Assembly (NCBI RefSeq): GCF_035987325.1
Contig: NZ_CP108488.1
Span: 2,170,001 to 2,234,000 of the forward strand
Reading direction: 5' to 3'
DNA length: 64,000 nt
Source of the DNA: Streptomyces sp. NBC_01244
Lineage (GTDB): Bacteria > Actinomycetota > Actinomycetes > Streptomycetales > Streptomycetaceae
The number at the start of each line of letters is the position of its first letter. The first letter of the stretch is position 1. Positions 15,705 to 24,467 of this stretch are shown one piece after another. The position numbers and the translations under genes are program-made. A model generated the notes under the pieces. It was given only the letters and a program-made list of their open reading frames with translations, searched no databases and was not told the DNA's origin.

Positions 15705-18700
15705 CTACTTCTCCGTGACACCCGCCGAGTCGAAGGTCGCCACCTCATGCATGGCCCGCGCAGCGCTCTGCACCAGCGGCAGCGCCAGCAGCGCCCCCGT
15801 GCCCTCGCCGAGGCGGAGGTCCAGGTCGACCAGGGGGCGCAGGCCGAGCTTGTTCAGGGCGGCCACGTGGCCCGGCTCCGCGCTGCGGTGTCCGGCGATG
15901 CACGCCGACAGCGACTCCGGCGCGATGGCCCGGGCCACCAGGGCGGCCGCGCCGGCGCTGACGCCGTCGAGGATCACCGGGGTGCGCAGGGAGGCTCCGC
16001 CGAGGAGGAGGCCCACGATCGCCGCGTGCTCCAGGCCGCCGATGGCCGCCAGGACGCCGATCGGGTCCGCCGGGTCCGGCTGATGGAGCTCCAGCGCGCG
16101 CCGCACGACCTCGACCTTGCGGGCGTGCGTCTCGTCGTTGATGCCCGTGCCCCGGCCCGTGACCTCACCCGGGTCCACCCCGGTGAAGACCGAGATCAGC
16201 GCCGCCGACACCGTGGTGTTGGCGATGCCCATCTCTCCAGTAAGCAGAGCCTTGTTCCCCGCCGCGACCAGGTCGCGGGCGGTCTCGATGCCCACCTCGA
16301 TGGCCGCGACAGCCTCTTCGCGGGTCATCGCGGGCCCGACCGAGAGGTCGGCCGTGCCCGGGCGGACCTTGCGCGGCAGCAGCCCCGGCGTGGCCGGGAG
16401 GTCGCCGGCGACGCCCACGTCGATCACGCAGACCTCGGCGCCCACCTGGTTGGCGAACGCGTTGCACACCGCGCCGCCGCCCAGGAAGTTGGCCACCATC
16501 TGCATGGTGACCTCCTGGGGCCACGGGGTGACCCCCTGGGCGTGCACGCCGTGGTCGCCCGCGAAGATCGCCACCGCGGCGGGCTCCGGGATCGGCGGCG
16601 GGCAGACCCGCGAGAGGCCGGACAGCTGGGCGGAGATGATCTCGAGCATGCCCAGGGCCCCGGCGGGCTTGGTCATGCGCTTCTGCCGCTCCCACGCCTC
16701 GCCGAGCGCCTTCGCGTCGAGCGGGCGGATGCTGGCGACGGTCTCGGAGAGCAGGTCGTGCGGCTCCTCGCCGGGCAGCGCGCGGCGCCCGTACGTCTCC
16801 TCGTGCACGACCCAGGCGAGGGGCCGCCGCTGCGACCAGCCGGCCTGCGCGAGCTCGGGCTCGTCGGGGAACTCGTCCACGTACCCGATGCACAGGTAGG
16901 CGACGACCTCCAGGTGCTCCGGCAGGCCGAGCTCACGGACCATCTCGCGCTCGTCGAAGAAGCTGACCCAGCCGACGCCGAGACCTTCGGCGCGCGCGGC
17001 GAGCCAGAGGTTCTCCACGGCGAGGGCCGAGGAGTACGGAGCCATCTGCGGCTGGGTGTGCCGGCCCAGGGTGTGGCGGCCGCCGCGGGTGGGGTCGGCG
17101 GTGACCACGATGTTCACCGGGGTGTCGAGGATGGCCTCGATCTTGATTTCCTTGAACTGCTTGGCGCGGCCCTTGGGCAGCGACTTCGCGTAGGCCTCGC
17201 GCTGGCGCTCGGCGAGCTCGTGCATCGTCCGGCGGGTCTCGGCGGACTTGATGACGACGAAGTCCCACGGCTGGGAGTGGCCGACGCTGGGCGCGGTGTG
17301 GGCCGCTTCCAGGACGCGCAGCAGCACCTCGTGCGGGATGGGGTCGCGGCGGAAGCCCTTGCGGATGTCACGGCGCTCGCGCATGACGCGCAGGACGGCC
17401 TCGCGCTCGGCGTCGGCGTATCCGGGGGCCGCCTCGGTGACGGGGGCCTCGGGCTCGGTTTCCGGCTCGGGCCGCGGCTCGGTTCCGGCCTCGGGGGCCG
17501 GTCCGGCCTCCAGCGGTACGTCGGCCTGCGCGACGGCGGCCGGCTCGGGCTCGGGGACCACGACGGCGGCGGGCTCGGGCAGGGGCTCCGGCTCCTCGGC
17601 CTGAACCACCGTTTCTGCGGGCTGCGGCTCGGGCTCCACGACCGGCGCGGCCTCGGGCTCGGGCTCCACGACGGCGAGCACCTCGGCCGGAACCCCGGCC
17701 TCGGCCTGGGGCACCGCGACGGGCTCGGATGCCGGCACGGCGGCGGCCTCGGGCACCGCGAAGACGACGGGCTCGGCGAGGGGCTCGGCGACGGGCTCCG
17801 GCGCGTGCTCCGCGAGGACGGGCTCGGCCACGGCGACCGGCAGCGGCTCCGCCACCGGCACGGACTCCGGCTCGGGCACGAGGACCGCCTGGGGCTCGGC
17901 GAAGGCGACGGGGGCCGCGACGGGCACCGCGACCGGCTCGGCCGAAGGCTCCGCGACGGGCTCGGCGACGGCCTCCACGACGGGCTGCGCCGGGGCTTCC
18001 GGAGCCGGCTCGGCGGGCCACGGCGTCCCGGCTTGGACCGGGATCTCGACCGGCTGCTGCGCCGGGACCGGCACGTGCTCGGCCTCGGCCCGCGTGAAGT
18101 CGAGGTACTCGGGCCCGGCGGTCGGCGGGCCGGACTGGCGCACCGGGACGGGCGTGGCCGGCGTGCTCAGATCCGGCGACACGGGCTCGGAGAGGGAGGG
18201 CACGGAGGCGACCGGTACGGGAACGGGCACGGCCGGCGTCAGCGGAGTCTGGGCCGGGGACTGTACGGGGGCCGTGGCCGGCGCCGCGGCCGGGCCGCGG
18301 TCCGCGAGGGACCGTACGACTCCGCCGGTGGCCTCGGGGACGGGCGGGCCCATGTGCAGCGGCCGCCGCACCGGGGCCGCCACTACGGGGGCGATCGGGG
18401 ACTGGGGCTGCGGGGCCATGAGGCCGCCGAGGTCCAGGGCGCCGGAATCCCGGCCGCCGGCCTCGTGCACACCGGCGCCGTAGGAGGCGTCGGCGAAGGA
18501 AGGCTGCTCCGCGAACGCCTGCGCCTGCGCCTGCGCCTGCATCTGCGCCTCGAACGGCTGCCCCTCGAAGGGCTGCTGCGGGTACCCGGCCGGCTCGTAG
18601 CCGAGGGGTGACCCGGGGACCGGGAGCTGTGGCGGGTGAGGCTGCTGGTACTCGGGGGCCCCGCCGAAATCGGCGTACGGGGCGTCCGCGTACGCGGAGG

Positions 18701-18947
18701 GCTCGGGGAAGTCGGGGAAGGCGGGCACCGGCGGGACGACCTGGGGGTCGCTCCACGCGCCCTGGCTGCTCGGCATCAGCAGCAGTTCCTCGTCCTCCGG
18801 CTCGGCCGGGTTGTCCACGAGGTCCTGGAAGGCGTAGTTCCCGGTCGCCGGGGAAGACATGGGAACCGGGGCGGGGACGCCCTGCTGATCCACCATGCCC
18901 GTGCTGTCCGGGAGACCCTCGCCCGGAACCTGGCCGGTGTCAGTCAT
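15705..18947 (-). CDS. cobT: BluB-CobT fusion with long disordered N-terminus (DMB synthase / DMB phosphoribosyltransferase)
   Basis: 1080 residues from ATG 18947 (MTDTGQVPGEG). Residues 1 to about 500 are low complexity: first Gln/Pro/Tyr-rich, then long Pro-Val-Ala-Glu repeats, strongly acidic and surely disordered. Residues 505-720 are a nitroreductase fold of the BluB type (MRERRDIRKGF near 522, then APSVGHSQPWDFVV, GGRHTLGRHT and GVGWVSFFDERE), which makes 5,6-dimethylbenzimidazole from FMN and oxygen. Residues 722-1080 are CobT (RMTKPAGALGMLE, IFAGDHGVHAQGVTPWP, LTGEMGIANTT, and LGEGTGALLALPL with the catalytic Glu near 1048), which activates DMB with nicotinate mononucleotide. Two consecutive lower-ligand steps are thus joined in one chain. 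It lies between cobA and cobL on the same strand. Confidence 0.92.
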   Translation of the reverse strand: MTDTGQVPGEGLPDSTGMVDQQGVPAPVPMSSPATGNYAFQDLVDNPAEPEDEELLLMPSSQGAWSDPQVVPPVPAFPDFPEPSAYADAPYADFGGAPEYQQPHPPQLPVPGSPLGYEPAGYPQQPFEGQPFEAQMQAQAQAQAFAEQPSFADASYGAGVHEAGGRDSGALDLGGLMAPQPQSPIAPVVAAPVRRPLHMGPPVPEATGGVVRSLADRGPAAAPATAPVQSPAQTPLTPAVPVPVPVASVPSLSEPVSPDLSTPATPVPVRQSGPPTAGPEYLDFTRAEAEHVPVPAQQPVEIPVQAGTPWPAEPAPEAPAQPVVEAVAEPVAEPSAEPVAVPVAAPVAFAEPQAVLVPEPESVPVAEPLPVAVAEPVLAEHAPEPVAEPLAEPVVFAVPEAAAVPASEPVAVPQAEAGVPAEVLAVVEPEPEAAPVVEPEPQPAETVVQAEEPEPLPEPAAVVVPEPEPAAVAQADVPLEAGPAPEAGTEPRPEPETEPEAPVTEAAPGYADAEREAVLRVMRERRDIRKGFRRDPIPHEVLLRVLEAAHTAPSVGHSQPWDFVVIKSAETRRTMHELAERQREAYAKSLPKGRAKQFKEIKIEAILDTPVNIVVTADPTRGGRHTLGRHTQPQMAPYSSALAVENLWLAARAEGLGVGWVSFFDEREMVRELGLPEHLEVVAYLCIGYVDEFPDEPELAQAGWSQRRPLAWVVHEETYGRRALPGEEPHDLLSETVASIRPLDAKALGEAWERQKRMTKPAGALGMLEIISAQLSGLSRVCPPPIPEPAAVAIFAGDHGVHAQGVTPWPQEVTMQMVANFLGGGAVCNAFANQVGAEVCVIDVGVAGDLPATPGLLPRKVRPGTADLSVGPAMTREEAVAAIEVGIETARDLVAAGNKALLTGEMGIANTTVSAALISVFTGVDPGEVTGRGTGINDETHARKVEVVRRALELHQPDPADPIGVLAAIGGLEHAAIVGLLLGGASLRTPVILDGVSAGAAALVARAIAPESLSACIAGHRSAEPGHVAALNKLGLRPLVDLDLRLGEGTGALLALPLVQSAARAMHEVATFDSAGVTEK

Positions 18948-19175
18948 GCGTACCCCTCGCCCATCGGTGTTGCCTCTTCGACTGCCCGGTCGCCCACGAG
19001 GCCTCACGTACGGCCGCACGACAACCAGTAAGTATTGTCCTGCCCGTTCGTCACCGTGTCGGCCATAACCGCCACGGTCCTCTGTGGACTGCGCCACGTC
19101 GCGCGTCCAGCCGGAGCCGCGTGCCCGAATCGTCCGGGCGGTGCGACGATCGGCCAGCCTACCCCGGCCCTGCGG

Positions 19176-20393
19176 CTAGGGACGGTCCGGGCGGTTAACG
19201 GGGCGTTCGGCGGCGAGCAGGAACACCACGGAGCGCTGTTGTTCGGTCCAGGTACGGGTGTCCAGGGCGACGGACTGGAGCAGCGCGCACTCGACGGCGT
19301 ACCCGCCCTCGGTCAGGACCCGGCCGATGGCCTCCGCTTCGTCGCGCGTGGCGGCGTGGCTGACGATCCGTTCGGGGCGCCGGTCGGCGACGGCGGCGAC
19401 GACCGCGGCCCCGCCGCCGCCGACGCGGACGACGTCGGGTTCGGGCAGGGTCTCCAGGACGTGCGGGGCGCGGCCGTTGACGACCTGGAGCTGCACACCC
19501 CGGGCGCGGGCGGCGGTGGTTGTGCGTTCGCAAGCGTGTCGGTCGGCGTCGACGGCGATGACGGCGGCGCCGAGGGCGGCGGCGTCCACGGCGAGTGCTC
19601 CGGAGCCGGAGCCGATGTCCCAGACGAGGTCCCCGGTGCGCGGGCCGAGCCGGGCGAGCTGGGCCGCGCGCAGCTGCGTGGCCTCCCCTTCTCCCACGTC
19701 GATCTGCGGGCGTGCCCAGCCGCGTCCGGCGGCCGGTGCCGCGCTCCGGCCGAGCAGCCAGGCCGGTTCGGCGGCGGCCGCGGCGGGTCCCGTACCGCCG
19801 ATGACGATGACCACGTTGGGGTCGCGCCAGCTGTGGTCGGCGGCCTTGTCGGAGGTGAGGACGGTGACTTGTTCCTTGTCTGTGCCGAGTTCCTCGCAGA
19901 TGACGAAGGTGCGGTGGACTCCTTCGAGCAGCAGGGCGAGTTCGGCGGGGCCGGCGCCGGGCGAGGTGATGACGGCGACCTTGGAGTGGGCGCGGCAGAC
20001 GTTGACGGCCCGGCGCAGGGTGCGGCGGTGGGCGACGACGACCTGGGCGTCGTCCCAGGGCATCCCGGCGCGGGCGAAGGCGGCGGCGACGGCGGAGACG
20101 GCCGGTACGACCTCCACTTCCAGGCCGTGTTCCGGGGCGCGCAGGGCCCGTACGACGCCGAAGAAGCCGGGGTCCCCGTCGGCGAGGACGACGGCGGTGC
20201 CGCGGTGGCCGGCGATGCGGGTGGCCGCGAGGGCCAGGCTGCCCAGGCGCACGCGTTCGGCGGTGGGCGGGACTTCGGGGAGTGCGAGGTGGTGGGCGGC
20301 GCCGGCCACCAGGGTGGCGGCGGAGAGCGCGGACCGGGCTGCCGCGGTCAGGGGGGAGCCGTCCCAGCCGATCACCGTGACCCGGTCGGCCAT
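19176..20393 (-). CDS. cobL: Precorrin-6Y C5,15-methyltransferase, decarboxylating (CbiE-CbiT fusion)
   Basis: 405 residues from ATG 20393. The N-terminal CbiE half (1-205) is a tetrapyrrole methylase: VTVIGWDGSPLTAAARS, LADGDPGFFGVVRAL, VVPAVSAVAAAFARAGMPWDDA. The C-terminal CbiT half (215-400) is a class I methyltransferase with the SAM loop DLVWDIGSGSGALAVDAA and VNGRAPHVLETLPEPD. It methylates C5 and C15 and decarboxylates the C12 acetate in corrin synthesis. It has its own 228-bp spacer to the BluB-CobT start. GGTG runs and GC skew make its frame unambiguous. The other corrin-ring genes are not in this window. Confidence 0.92.
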   Translation of the reverse strand: MADRVTVIGWDGSPLTAAARSALSAATLVAGAAHHLALPEVPPTAERVRLGSLALAATRIAGHRGTAVVLADGDPGFFGVVRALRAPEHGLEVEVVPAVSAVAAAFARAGMPWDDAQVVVAHRRTLRRAVNVCRAHSKVAVITSPGAGPAELALLLEGVHRTFVICEELGTDKEQVTVLTSDKAADHSWRDPNVVIVIGGTGPAAAAAEPAWLLGRSAAPAAGRGWARPQIDVGEGEATQLRAAQLARLGPRTGDLVWDIGSGSGALAVDAAALGAAVIAVDADRHACERTTTAARARGVQLQVVNGRAPHVLETLPEPDVVRVGGGGAAVVAAVADRRPERIVSHAATRDEAEAIGRVLTEGGYAVECALLQSVALDTRTWTEQQRSVVFLLAAERPVNRPDRP

Positions 20394-20499
20394 CGTCGTC
20401 AGTCTCCTGATGTGGGAGGGGGCCCTTTCCGGTGGTGGCCGGGGCAGGGCGAAGCTTCGTCGAGGGGGGCGGGCTTGGTGAGACTACCCGGTCATCCGG

Positions 20500-21249
20500 T
20501 CAGTTCCGGTCCGAGAAGATGGCGTAGCCGTTCGCGTCGTTCGCGCGGGCGGTGGGGATGCGGTAGCCGTCGGGGGCGTCGTCGCGGGGCTCCGCGTAGC
20601 CGACGGAGTAGCCGTCGGAGTATCCGTCCCCGTAACCGTCGGAGTAGTCGGAGTACCCGTCTTCGTCCTCGTCCAGGTCCTCGGGGACCAGGCCCCAGAC
20701 GATGAGGTCGCTGCGGGTGTCGGCCCAGGAGCCGTCGGGGTTCTGGGTGCGCACTATGCACGCGTTGCGCAGGACGCCTTCACTGATGCAACCGGTCTTC
20801 TGGGCCACCTGCTGGGAGGCGGTGTTGTCGGCGGCGGTGCGCAGTTCGAGGCGCTCGAAGCCCTGGTCGGTGAAGAGCCAGCGGGCCACGGCGCGGACGG
20901 ACTCGCTGGCGTAGCCCTCGCCGCGGGCCCAGGGGGCGGTGACGTAGCCGACCTCGGTGGCGCGGGTCCGCCAGTCGGTGTCCTGCAGGTGGACGATGCC
21001 GACCAGCCGCTGGGTGAGGAACTCGGTGACGGCGAAGACGATGCCGCGGCCCTCGGTGCGCTCCGTGTGGGCGGTCCGCGTGGCCCAGGTGACCGCGTCG
21101 GCGTAGGTGTAGGGGTGCGGCACGGAGGTCCAGGCGGTGACGTGTTCGTCGTTCATCATCTCGGCGAGCGCGGTGACGTCTTCTTCCTCGAAGGGGCGCA
21201 GCACCAGCCGGTCCGTGCTGATGGTGACGTCCGGGAAGGTGGTAGTCAT
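20500..21249 (-). CDS. RimJ/RimL-type GNAT acetyltransferase with Asp/Gly/Tyr repeat tail
   Basis: 249 residues from ATG 21249, TTGGAG upstream. Residues 8-180 are a GNAT fold of the RimJ/RimL class (ISTDRLVLRPFEEEDVTAL; acetyl-CoA segment APWARGEGYASESVRAVARW; NTASQQVAQKTGCISEG). The C-terminal extension, residues 191-229, is acidic then repeats DGYSDYSDGYGDGYSDGYS-like units (Asp-Gly-Tyr every few residues), which is not part of the family. Similar tails promote multivalent or condensate-like interactions; that is inference. The substrate is unknown: the class includes ribosomal-protein N-terminal acetylases and small-molecule enzymes. Confidence 0.85.
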   Translation of the reverse strand: MTTTFPDVTISTDRLVLRPFEEEDVTALAEMMNDEHVTAWTSVPHPYTYADAVTWATRTAHTERTEGRGIVFAVTEFLTQRLVGIVHLQDTDWRTRATEVGYVTAPWARGEGYASESVRAVARWLFTDQGFERLELRTAADNTASQQVAQKTGCISEGVLRNACIVRTQNPDGSWADTRSDLIVWGLVPEDLDEDEDGYSDYSDGYGDGYSDGYSVGYAEPRDDAPDGYRIPTARANDANGYAIFSDRN

Positions 21250-21415
21250 GCGCAGCTCCAAGCCTGAGACCGTGGTGCGACCGTGGTGCGAGGCGACCGG
21301 GGCGCGGGACGGTATACACGGGGTATGCGGTCCGCGGCCGCGGGTCTTAGGCCACAGCATGCAGCATCGGCCTGGGGATGTGCAGGGCCGGGCTGCCCGG
21401 AAGCGGGCAGAGGCC

Positions 21416-21482
21416 GGCCCCGTACACCGGTGGGGCGTACGGGGCCGGGCGGGCCGGCCGGATCGGGCCGGCCCGGTGCCAC
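21416..21482 (-). terminator. Terminator region after metQ
   Basis: A 10-bp perfect stem GGCCCCGTAC/GTACGGGGCC (21416-21425, 21437-21446), followed towards the gene by a second GGCCGG-rich hairpin at about 21450-21477. It ends the metNIQ transcript just past the stop at 21492. Confidence 0.75.
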
Positions 21483-21491
21483 TGGCCGGAG

Positions 21492-22355
21492 CTAGGCGGC
21501 CGGCTTGCCGAAGGCCGGGATGACCGAGCCCTGGTACTTGTCCTCGATGAACTTCTTGACCTCGTCGGTGTTCAGGAGCTTGGCGAGCTTCTGGATCCGC
21601 GGGTCGTCCTGGTTGCCGTTCTTGACCGCCAGGATGTTGGCGTACGGGTTGCCCTCGGCCTTCTCCAGGACGAGCGCGTCCTTGGCCGGGACGAGCTTGG
21701 CCTCGATGGCGTAGTTGCCGTTGATGACGGCGGCGTCCACGTCGTTCAGGGCGCGCGGGACCGTGGCGGCCTCCAGCTCCTTGAACTCGAGGCCCTTCTT
21801 GTCGGTGATGTCGGACAGCTTGGCGGCCGTGCCGACGCCCTCCTTGAGGGTGATCAGGTTGTTCGCGGCGAGCAGCTGGAGCGCGCGGCCCTCGTTGGTG
21901 GGGTCGTTGGGGACGGCGATGGTCTGGCCCGCCTTGATGTCGTTCAGGCCCTTGGCCTTCTTGGAGTACAGCCCCAGGGGCTCCAGGTGCACGTTCACGA
22001 CGGGCACGACGTCGGTGCCGTTCTTCTTGTTGAAGTCGTCGAGGTACGGCTTGTGCTGGAAGAAGTTGGCGTCGACCTGGCCCTGCTGGGTGGCGGTGTT
22101 CGGCAGGACGTAGTCCGTGAACTCCTTGACCTCCAGCTTGAGGCCTTCCTTGGCCGCCAGCTTGTCCTTCACGAAGTTCAGGATGTCGGCGTGCGGGGAC
22201 GGGGACGCCGCGACGACCAGGGGCTTGCTCTCATCGGTCTTGCCGCCGTCGGCCTTGGTGGAGGACGGGTCCGAGGAGCTGCCGCAGGCGGTGAGGCCGA
22301 GGGCGAGCGCCGAAACGGTGGCGGCCAGGGCGGTGAGCTTGATGTTCTTGCGCAC
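21492..22355 (-). CDS. metQ: MetQ, methionine-binding lipoprotein of an ABC importer
   Basis: 287 residues from GTG 22355; an upstream extension to 22403 would bury the signal peptide. The start VRKNIKLTALAATVSALALG and lipobox LTAC (Cys24) mark an exported lipoprotein anchored outside the membrane. The mature NLPA fold is recognised from PLVVAASPSPHADILNFVKDKLA, LEVKEFTDYVLPNTATQQGQVDANFFQHKPYL and AVINGNYAIEAKLVPAKDAL. It binds methionine (D or L) and delivers it to MetI. It is the last gene of metN-metI-metQ, 103 bp after metI. Confidence 0.93.
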   Translation of the reverse strand: MRKNIKLTALAATVSALALGLTACGSSSDPSSTKADGGKTDESKPLVVAASPSPHADILNFVKDKLAAKEGLKLEVKEFTDYVLPNTATQQGQVDANFFQHKPYLDDFNKKNGTDVVPVVNVHLEPLGLYSKKAKGLNDIKAGQTIAVPNDPTNEGRALQLLAANNLITLKEGVGTAAKLSDITDKKGLEFKELEAATVPRALNDVDAAVINGNYAIEAKLVPAKDALVLEKAEGNPYANILAVKNGNQDDPRIQKLAKLLNTDEVKKFIEDKYQGSVIPAFGKPAA

Positions 22356-22458
22356 GAAGAGTGCCTTTCTTGCGTCTTGCTGTGTGGATGACGGCCCAAG
22401 CACGACAAGTGCGGGCTTTCTGGGGAAAAGTTGGCGAAGGGCCGGGCTCAGGCCCGGA

Positions 22459-23127
22459 TCAGGCTGTCCGACCGCGCCGCGCGAGGAGGCGTACCACGCC
22501 GTCGCCGATGAGCTGGATCACCGTGACGAGCACGATCAGCACCACGACGGTGGCGATCATGAAGCCGGTCTCGAAGCGCTGGAAGCCGTACGTGATGGCC
22601 TTGGAGCCGAGGCCTTCGCCGCCGACGGCGCCGGCCATGGCCGAGTAGCCGATCAGGGTGATCACGGTGGTGGTGACGGCCGCGATCAGCGAGGGCAGCG
22701 CCTGCGGGAGGAGCACCTTGCCGACCAGGGTCGGGATGCCGCCGCCCATGGACTCGACGGCTTCGATCAGGCCGTGGTCCACCTCGCGGACTGCGGTCTC
22801 GACGAGCCGGGCGAAGAAGGGGATGGCTCCGATGGCGAGCGGGACGATCATGGCGGTGGGGCCGATGAAGGTGCCGACGATCGCCGTGGTGACCGGGATC
22901 AGGAAGATCAGCAGGATGATGAACGGCAGCGAGCGGCCCATGTTCACGATCACGCCGAGGACCTTGTTGACCGCGCGGTTCTGGAGCAGGCCGCCCTTGT
23001 CCGTGAGGACGAGCAGGATGCCGATGGGCAGTCCGCCCAGGATGGTCACCAGGGCGGACCACAACACCATGTAGAGGGTGTCGAAGGTGCCCTGCGTGAG
23101 CAGCGGCTGCATTTCGGACCAGGTCAC
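22459..23127 (-). CDS. metI: MetI, methionine ABC transporter permease
   Basis: 222 residues from GTG 23127, with five hydrophobic segments. The permease coupling loop with the EAA-type motif is at ESMGGGIPTLVGKVLLPQALPSLI, and RSLPFIILLIFLIPVT is typical of MetI. The GTG start overlaps the metN TGA stop by GTGA, implying translational coupling and 1:1 production. The length is normal for the family. Confidence 0.93.
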   Translation of the reverse strand: MTWSEMQPLLTQGTFDTLYMVLWSALVTILGGLPIGILLVLTDKGGLLQNRAVNKVLGVIVNMGRSLPFIILLIFLIPVTTAIVGTFIGPTAMIVPLAIGAIPFFARLVETAVREVDHGLIEAVESMGGGIPTLVGKVLLPQALPSLIAAVTTTVITLIGYSAMAGAVGGEGLGSKAITYGFQRFETGFMIATVVVLIVLVTVIQLIGDGVVRLLARRGRTA

Positions 23128-24179
23128 TTCGCACCGTCCTTGACCAGCTCGGCCAGTTCGCCGTCGACGTCCGTCTCCGCCTCTACGACATCCACCTGCA
23201 GACCCTGCTCGCGCAGGAAGCCGACGGGTACGACGTTGTCCTCGTAGCGGCCGGGCAGCTCGATGCGCATGCGGCCGATCTGCCGGCCGGCGACGGTGTC
23301 CATCGCGGCGCCGAGGATCGATATGTCGATGTTGTAGGTGCGGGCCAGCTGGGAGATGACCGGCTGGGTCGCGGTCTCGCCGTGGAAGGTGACGTCGATG
23401 ACCGTGTGCTCCGCGGTGGTCGCGGACCCGGTCAGCGGGAACAGTTCGTGGGCGAGCTCTGAGCCGGGGGTGGCCAGCAGCTCGGTGACCTTGCCGGCCT
23501 CGACGATCCGGCCCTGACGCATGAGGGCGGCCGAGTCGCAGACGGACTTGACCACGTCCATCTCGTGCGTGATGAGCAGGACGGTCAGGCCCAGCTGCCG
23601 GTTGAGGTCGCGCAGCAGCTGGAGGATCTGGCGGGTGGTCTCGGGGTCCAGGGCGCTGGTGGCCTCGTCGGAGAGCAGCACCTTGGGGTCGCCGGCCAGG
23701 GCGCGGGCGATGCCGACGCGCTGCTTCTGGCCGCCGGAGAGCTGACCGGGGTAGGACTTGGCCTTGTCGGCGAGGCCGACGAGGTCCAGCAGTTCGGCGG
23801 CCTTGCGGGAGCGCTCGCGGCCGGAGATCCCGAGGATCTCCAGGGGCAGTTCGATGTTGCCCTGCACGGTGCGCGAGGACAGCAGGTTGAAGTGCTGGAA
23901 GACCATGCCGATGCGGCTGCGGGCCTCGCGGAGCTCCTTGCCCGCGCGGCGCCCCCGGCCGGCGAGGGCGGTGAGGTCGACCCCGTCGACGGACACCGTG
24001 CCGGCGGTGGGGCGCTCCAGCAGGTTCACGCAGCGGATCAGGGAGGACTTTCCGGCGCCGCTCTGGCCGATGACTCCGTAGACCTCGCCCTGGCGGACGT
24101 GCAGGTCGACGCCGTCCAGGGCGGTGACCTCGCGGCCACGGGATGGGTAGACCTTCGTGAGGCCCGATGTGGTGATCAC
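23124..24179 (-). CDS. metN: MetN, methionine ABC transporter ATPase with NIL domain
   Basis: 351 residues from GTG 24179 (VITTSGLTKVYPSRG), where family similarity begins; GTG 24227 would add 16 residues and neither has a clear ribosome binding site. ABC motifs: Walker A GQSGAGKSS, Q-loop, signature LSGGQKQRVGIARAL, Walker B VLLSDEATSALD, switch His in LLITHEMD. The C-terminal NIL domain (about 265-340, HTVIDVTFHGETATQPVISQLARTYNIDISILGAAMD) binds methionine and lets the substrate inhibit transport from inside. First gene of the operon, preceded by a leader ORF at 24381-24467. Confidence 0.93.
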   Translation of the reverse strand: MITTSGLTKVYPSRGREVTALDGVDLHVRQGEVYGVIGQSGAGKSSLIRCVNLLERPTAGTVSVDGVDLTALAGRGRRAGKELREARSRIGMVFQHFNLLSSRTVQGNIELPLEILGISGRERSRKAAELLDLVGLADKAKSYPGQLSGGQKQRVGIARALAGDPKVLLSDEATSALDPETTRQILQLLRDLNRQLGLTVLLITHEMDVVKSVCDSAALMRQGRIVEAGKVTELLATPGSELAHELFPLTGSATTAEHTVIDVTFHGETATQPVISQLARTYNIDISILGAAMDTVAGRQIGRMRIELPGRYEDNVVPVGFLREQGLQVDVVEAETDVDGELAELVKDGAK

Positions 24180-24341
24180 AGGATTTCCGTCGCTGTCGAG
24201 TGCGCGGCGCAGCGGGGTGCCGGGCACGGGGCGAACATCTGGGACGCGATACGGGTCGAACCATCGGAAATCGACGGCTTCGGCGCATGCGCGGGGCAGG
24301 AGCGGTCCGGGTTCACACGGGGGTGCCGGGAGCTGCTCGGC

Positions 24342-24365
24342 CGGTCTCGCTTCGGGGCGTGAGAC
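24342..24365 (-). promoter_or_regulatory. Hairpin between leader ORF and metN
   Basis: GGTCTC and GAGACC arms of 6 bp with a GC-rich 12-nt interior that can pair further. It lies 15 bases past the leader stop, in a position suited to an attenuator. The thermodynamics were not computed. Confidence 0.4.
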
Positions 24366-24380
24366 CTGGGGCAGGGGCCC

Positions 24381-24467
24381 TCAGAAGGCGCGCATTCGAC
24401 ACATACAACGAGCACCGGGCGTCATCGTCGCCTCGGTCGCAAGGGTGCGGCTGCTCGTCGTGGTCAT
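24381..24467 (-). CDS. Putative Cys/Met-rich leader peptide of metNIQ
   Basis: A 28-residue ORF from ATG 24467 to TGA 24381; an internal ATG at 24425 would give 14 residues. It begins MTTTSSRTLATEATM and ends CMCRMRAF, with Met and Cys crowded into the last codons. No Shine-Dalgarno sequence is seen; ATG is only 6 bases after a possible -10 hexamer, so translation may be leaderless. It lies 200 bp before metN, separated by a hairpin. Short Cys-rich upstream ORFs are known to control sulphur genes in actinobacteria by ribosome stalling. Here Met and Cys codons match the cargo of the transporter downstream. Its expression is inferred, not shown. Confidence 0.5.
   Translation of the reverse strand: MTTTSSRTLATEATMTPGARCMCRMRAF

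Noticed and set aside
15651..18611. Long open frame on the plus strand (986 codons) opposite the BluB-CobT gene
   Set aside because: It is the antisense shadow of a GC-rich gene: Gly/Arg/Asp/His-rich composition without domain, while the minus strand has BluB and CobT motifs.
24180..24380. SAM riboswitch before metN
   Set aside because: The S-box core elements were not seen; the leader ORF is a better candidate for control.
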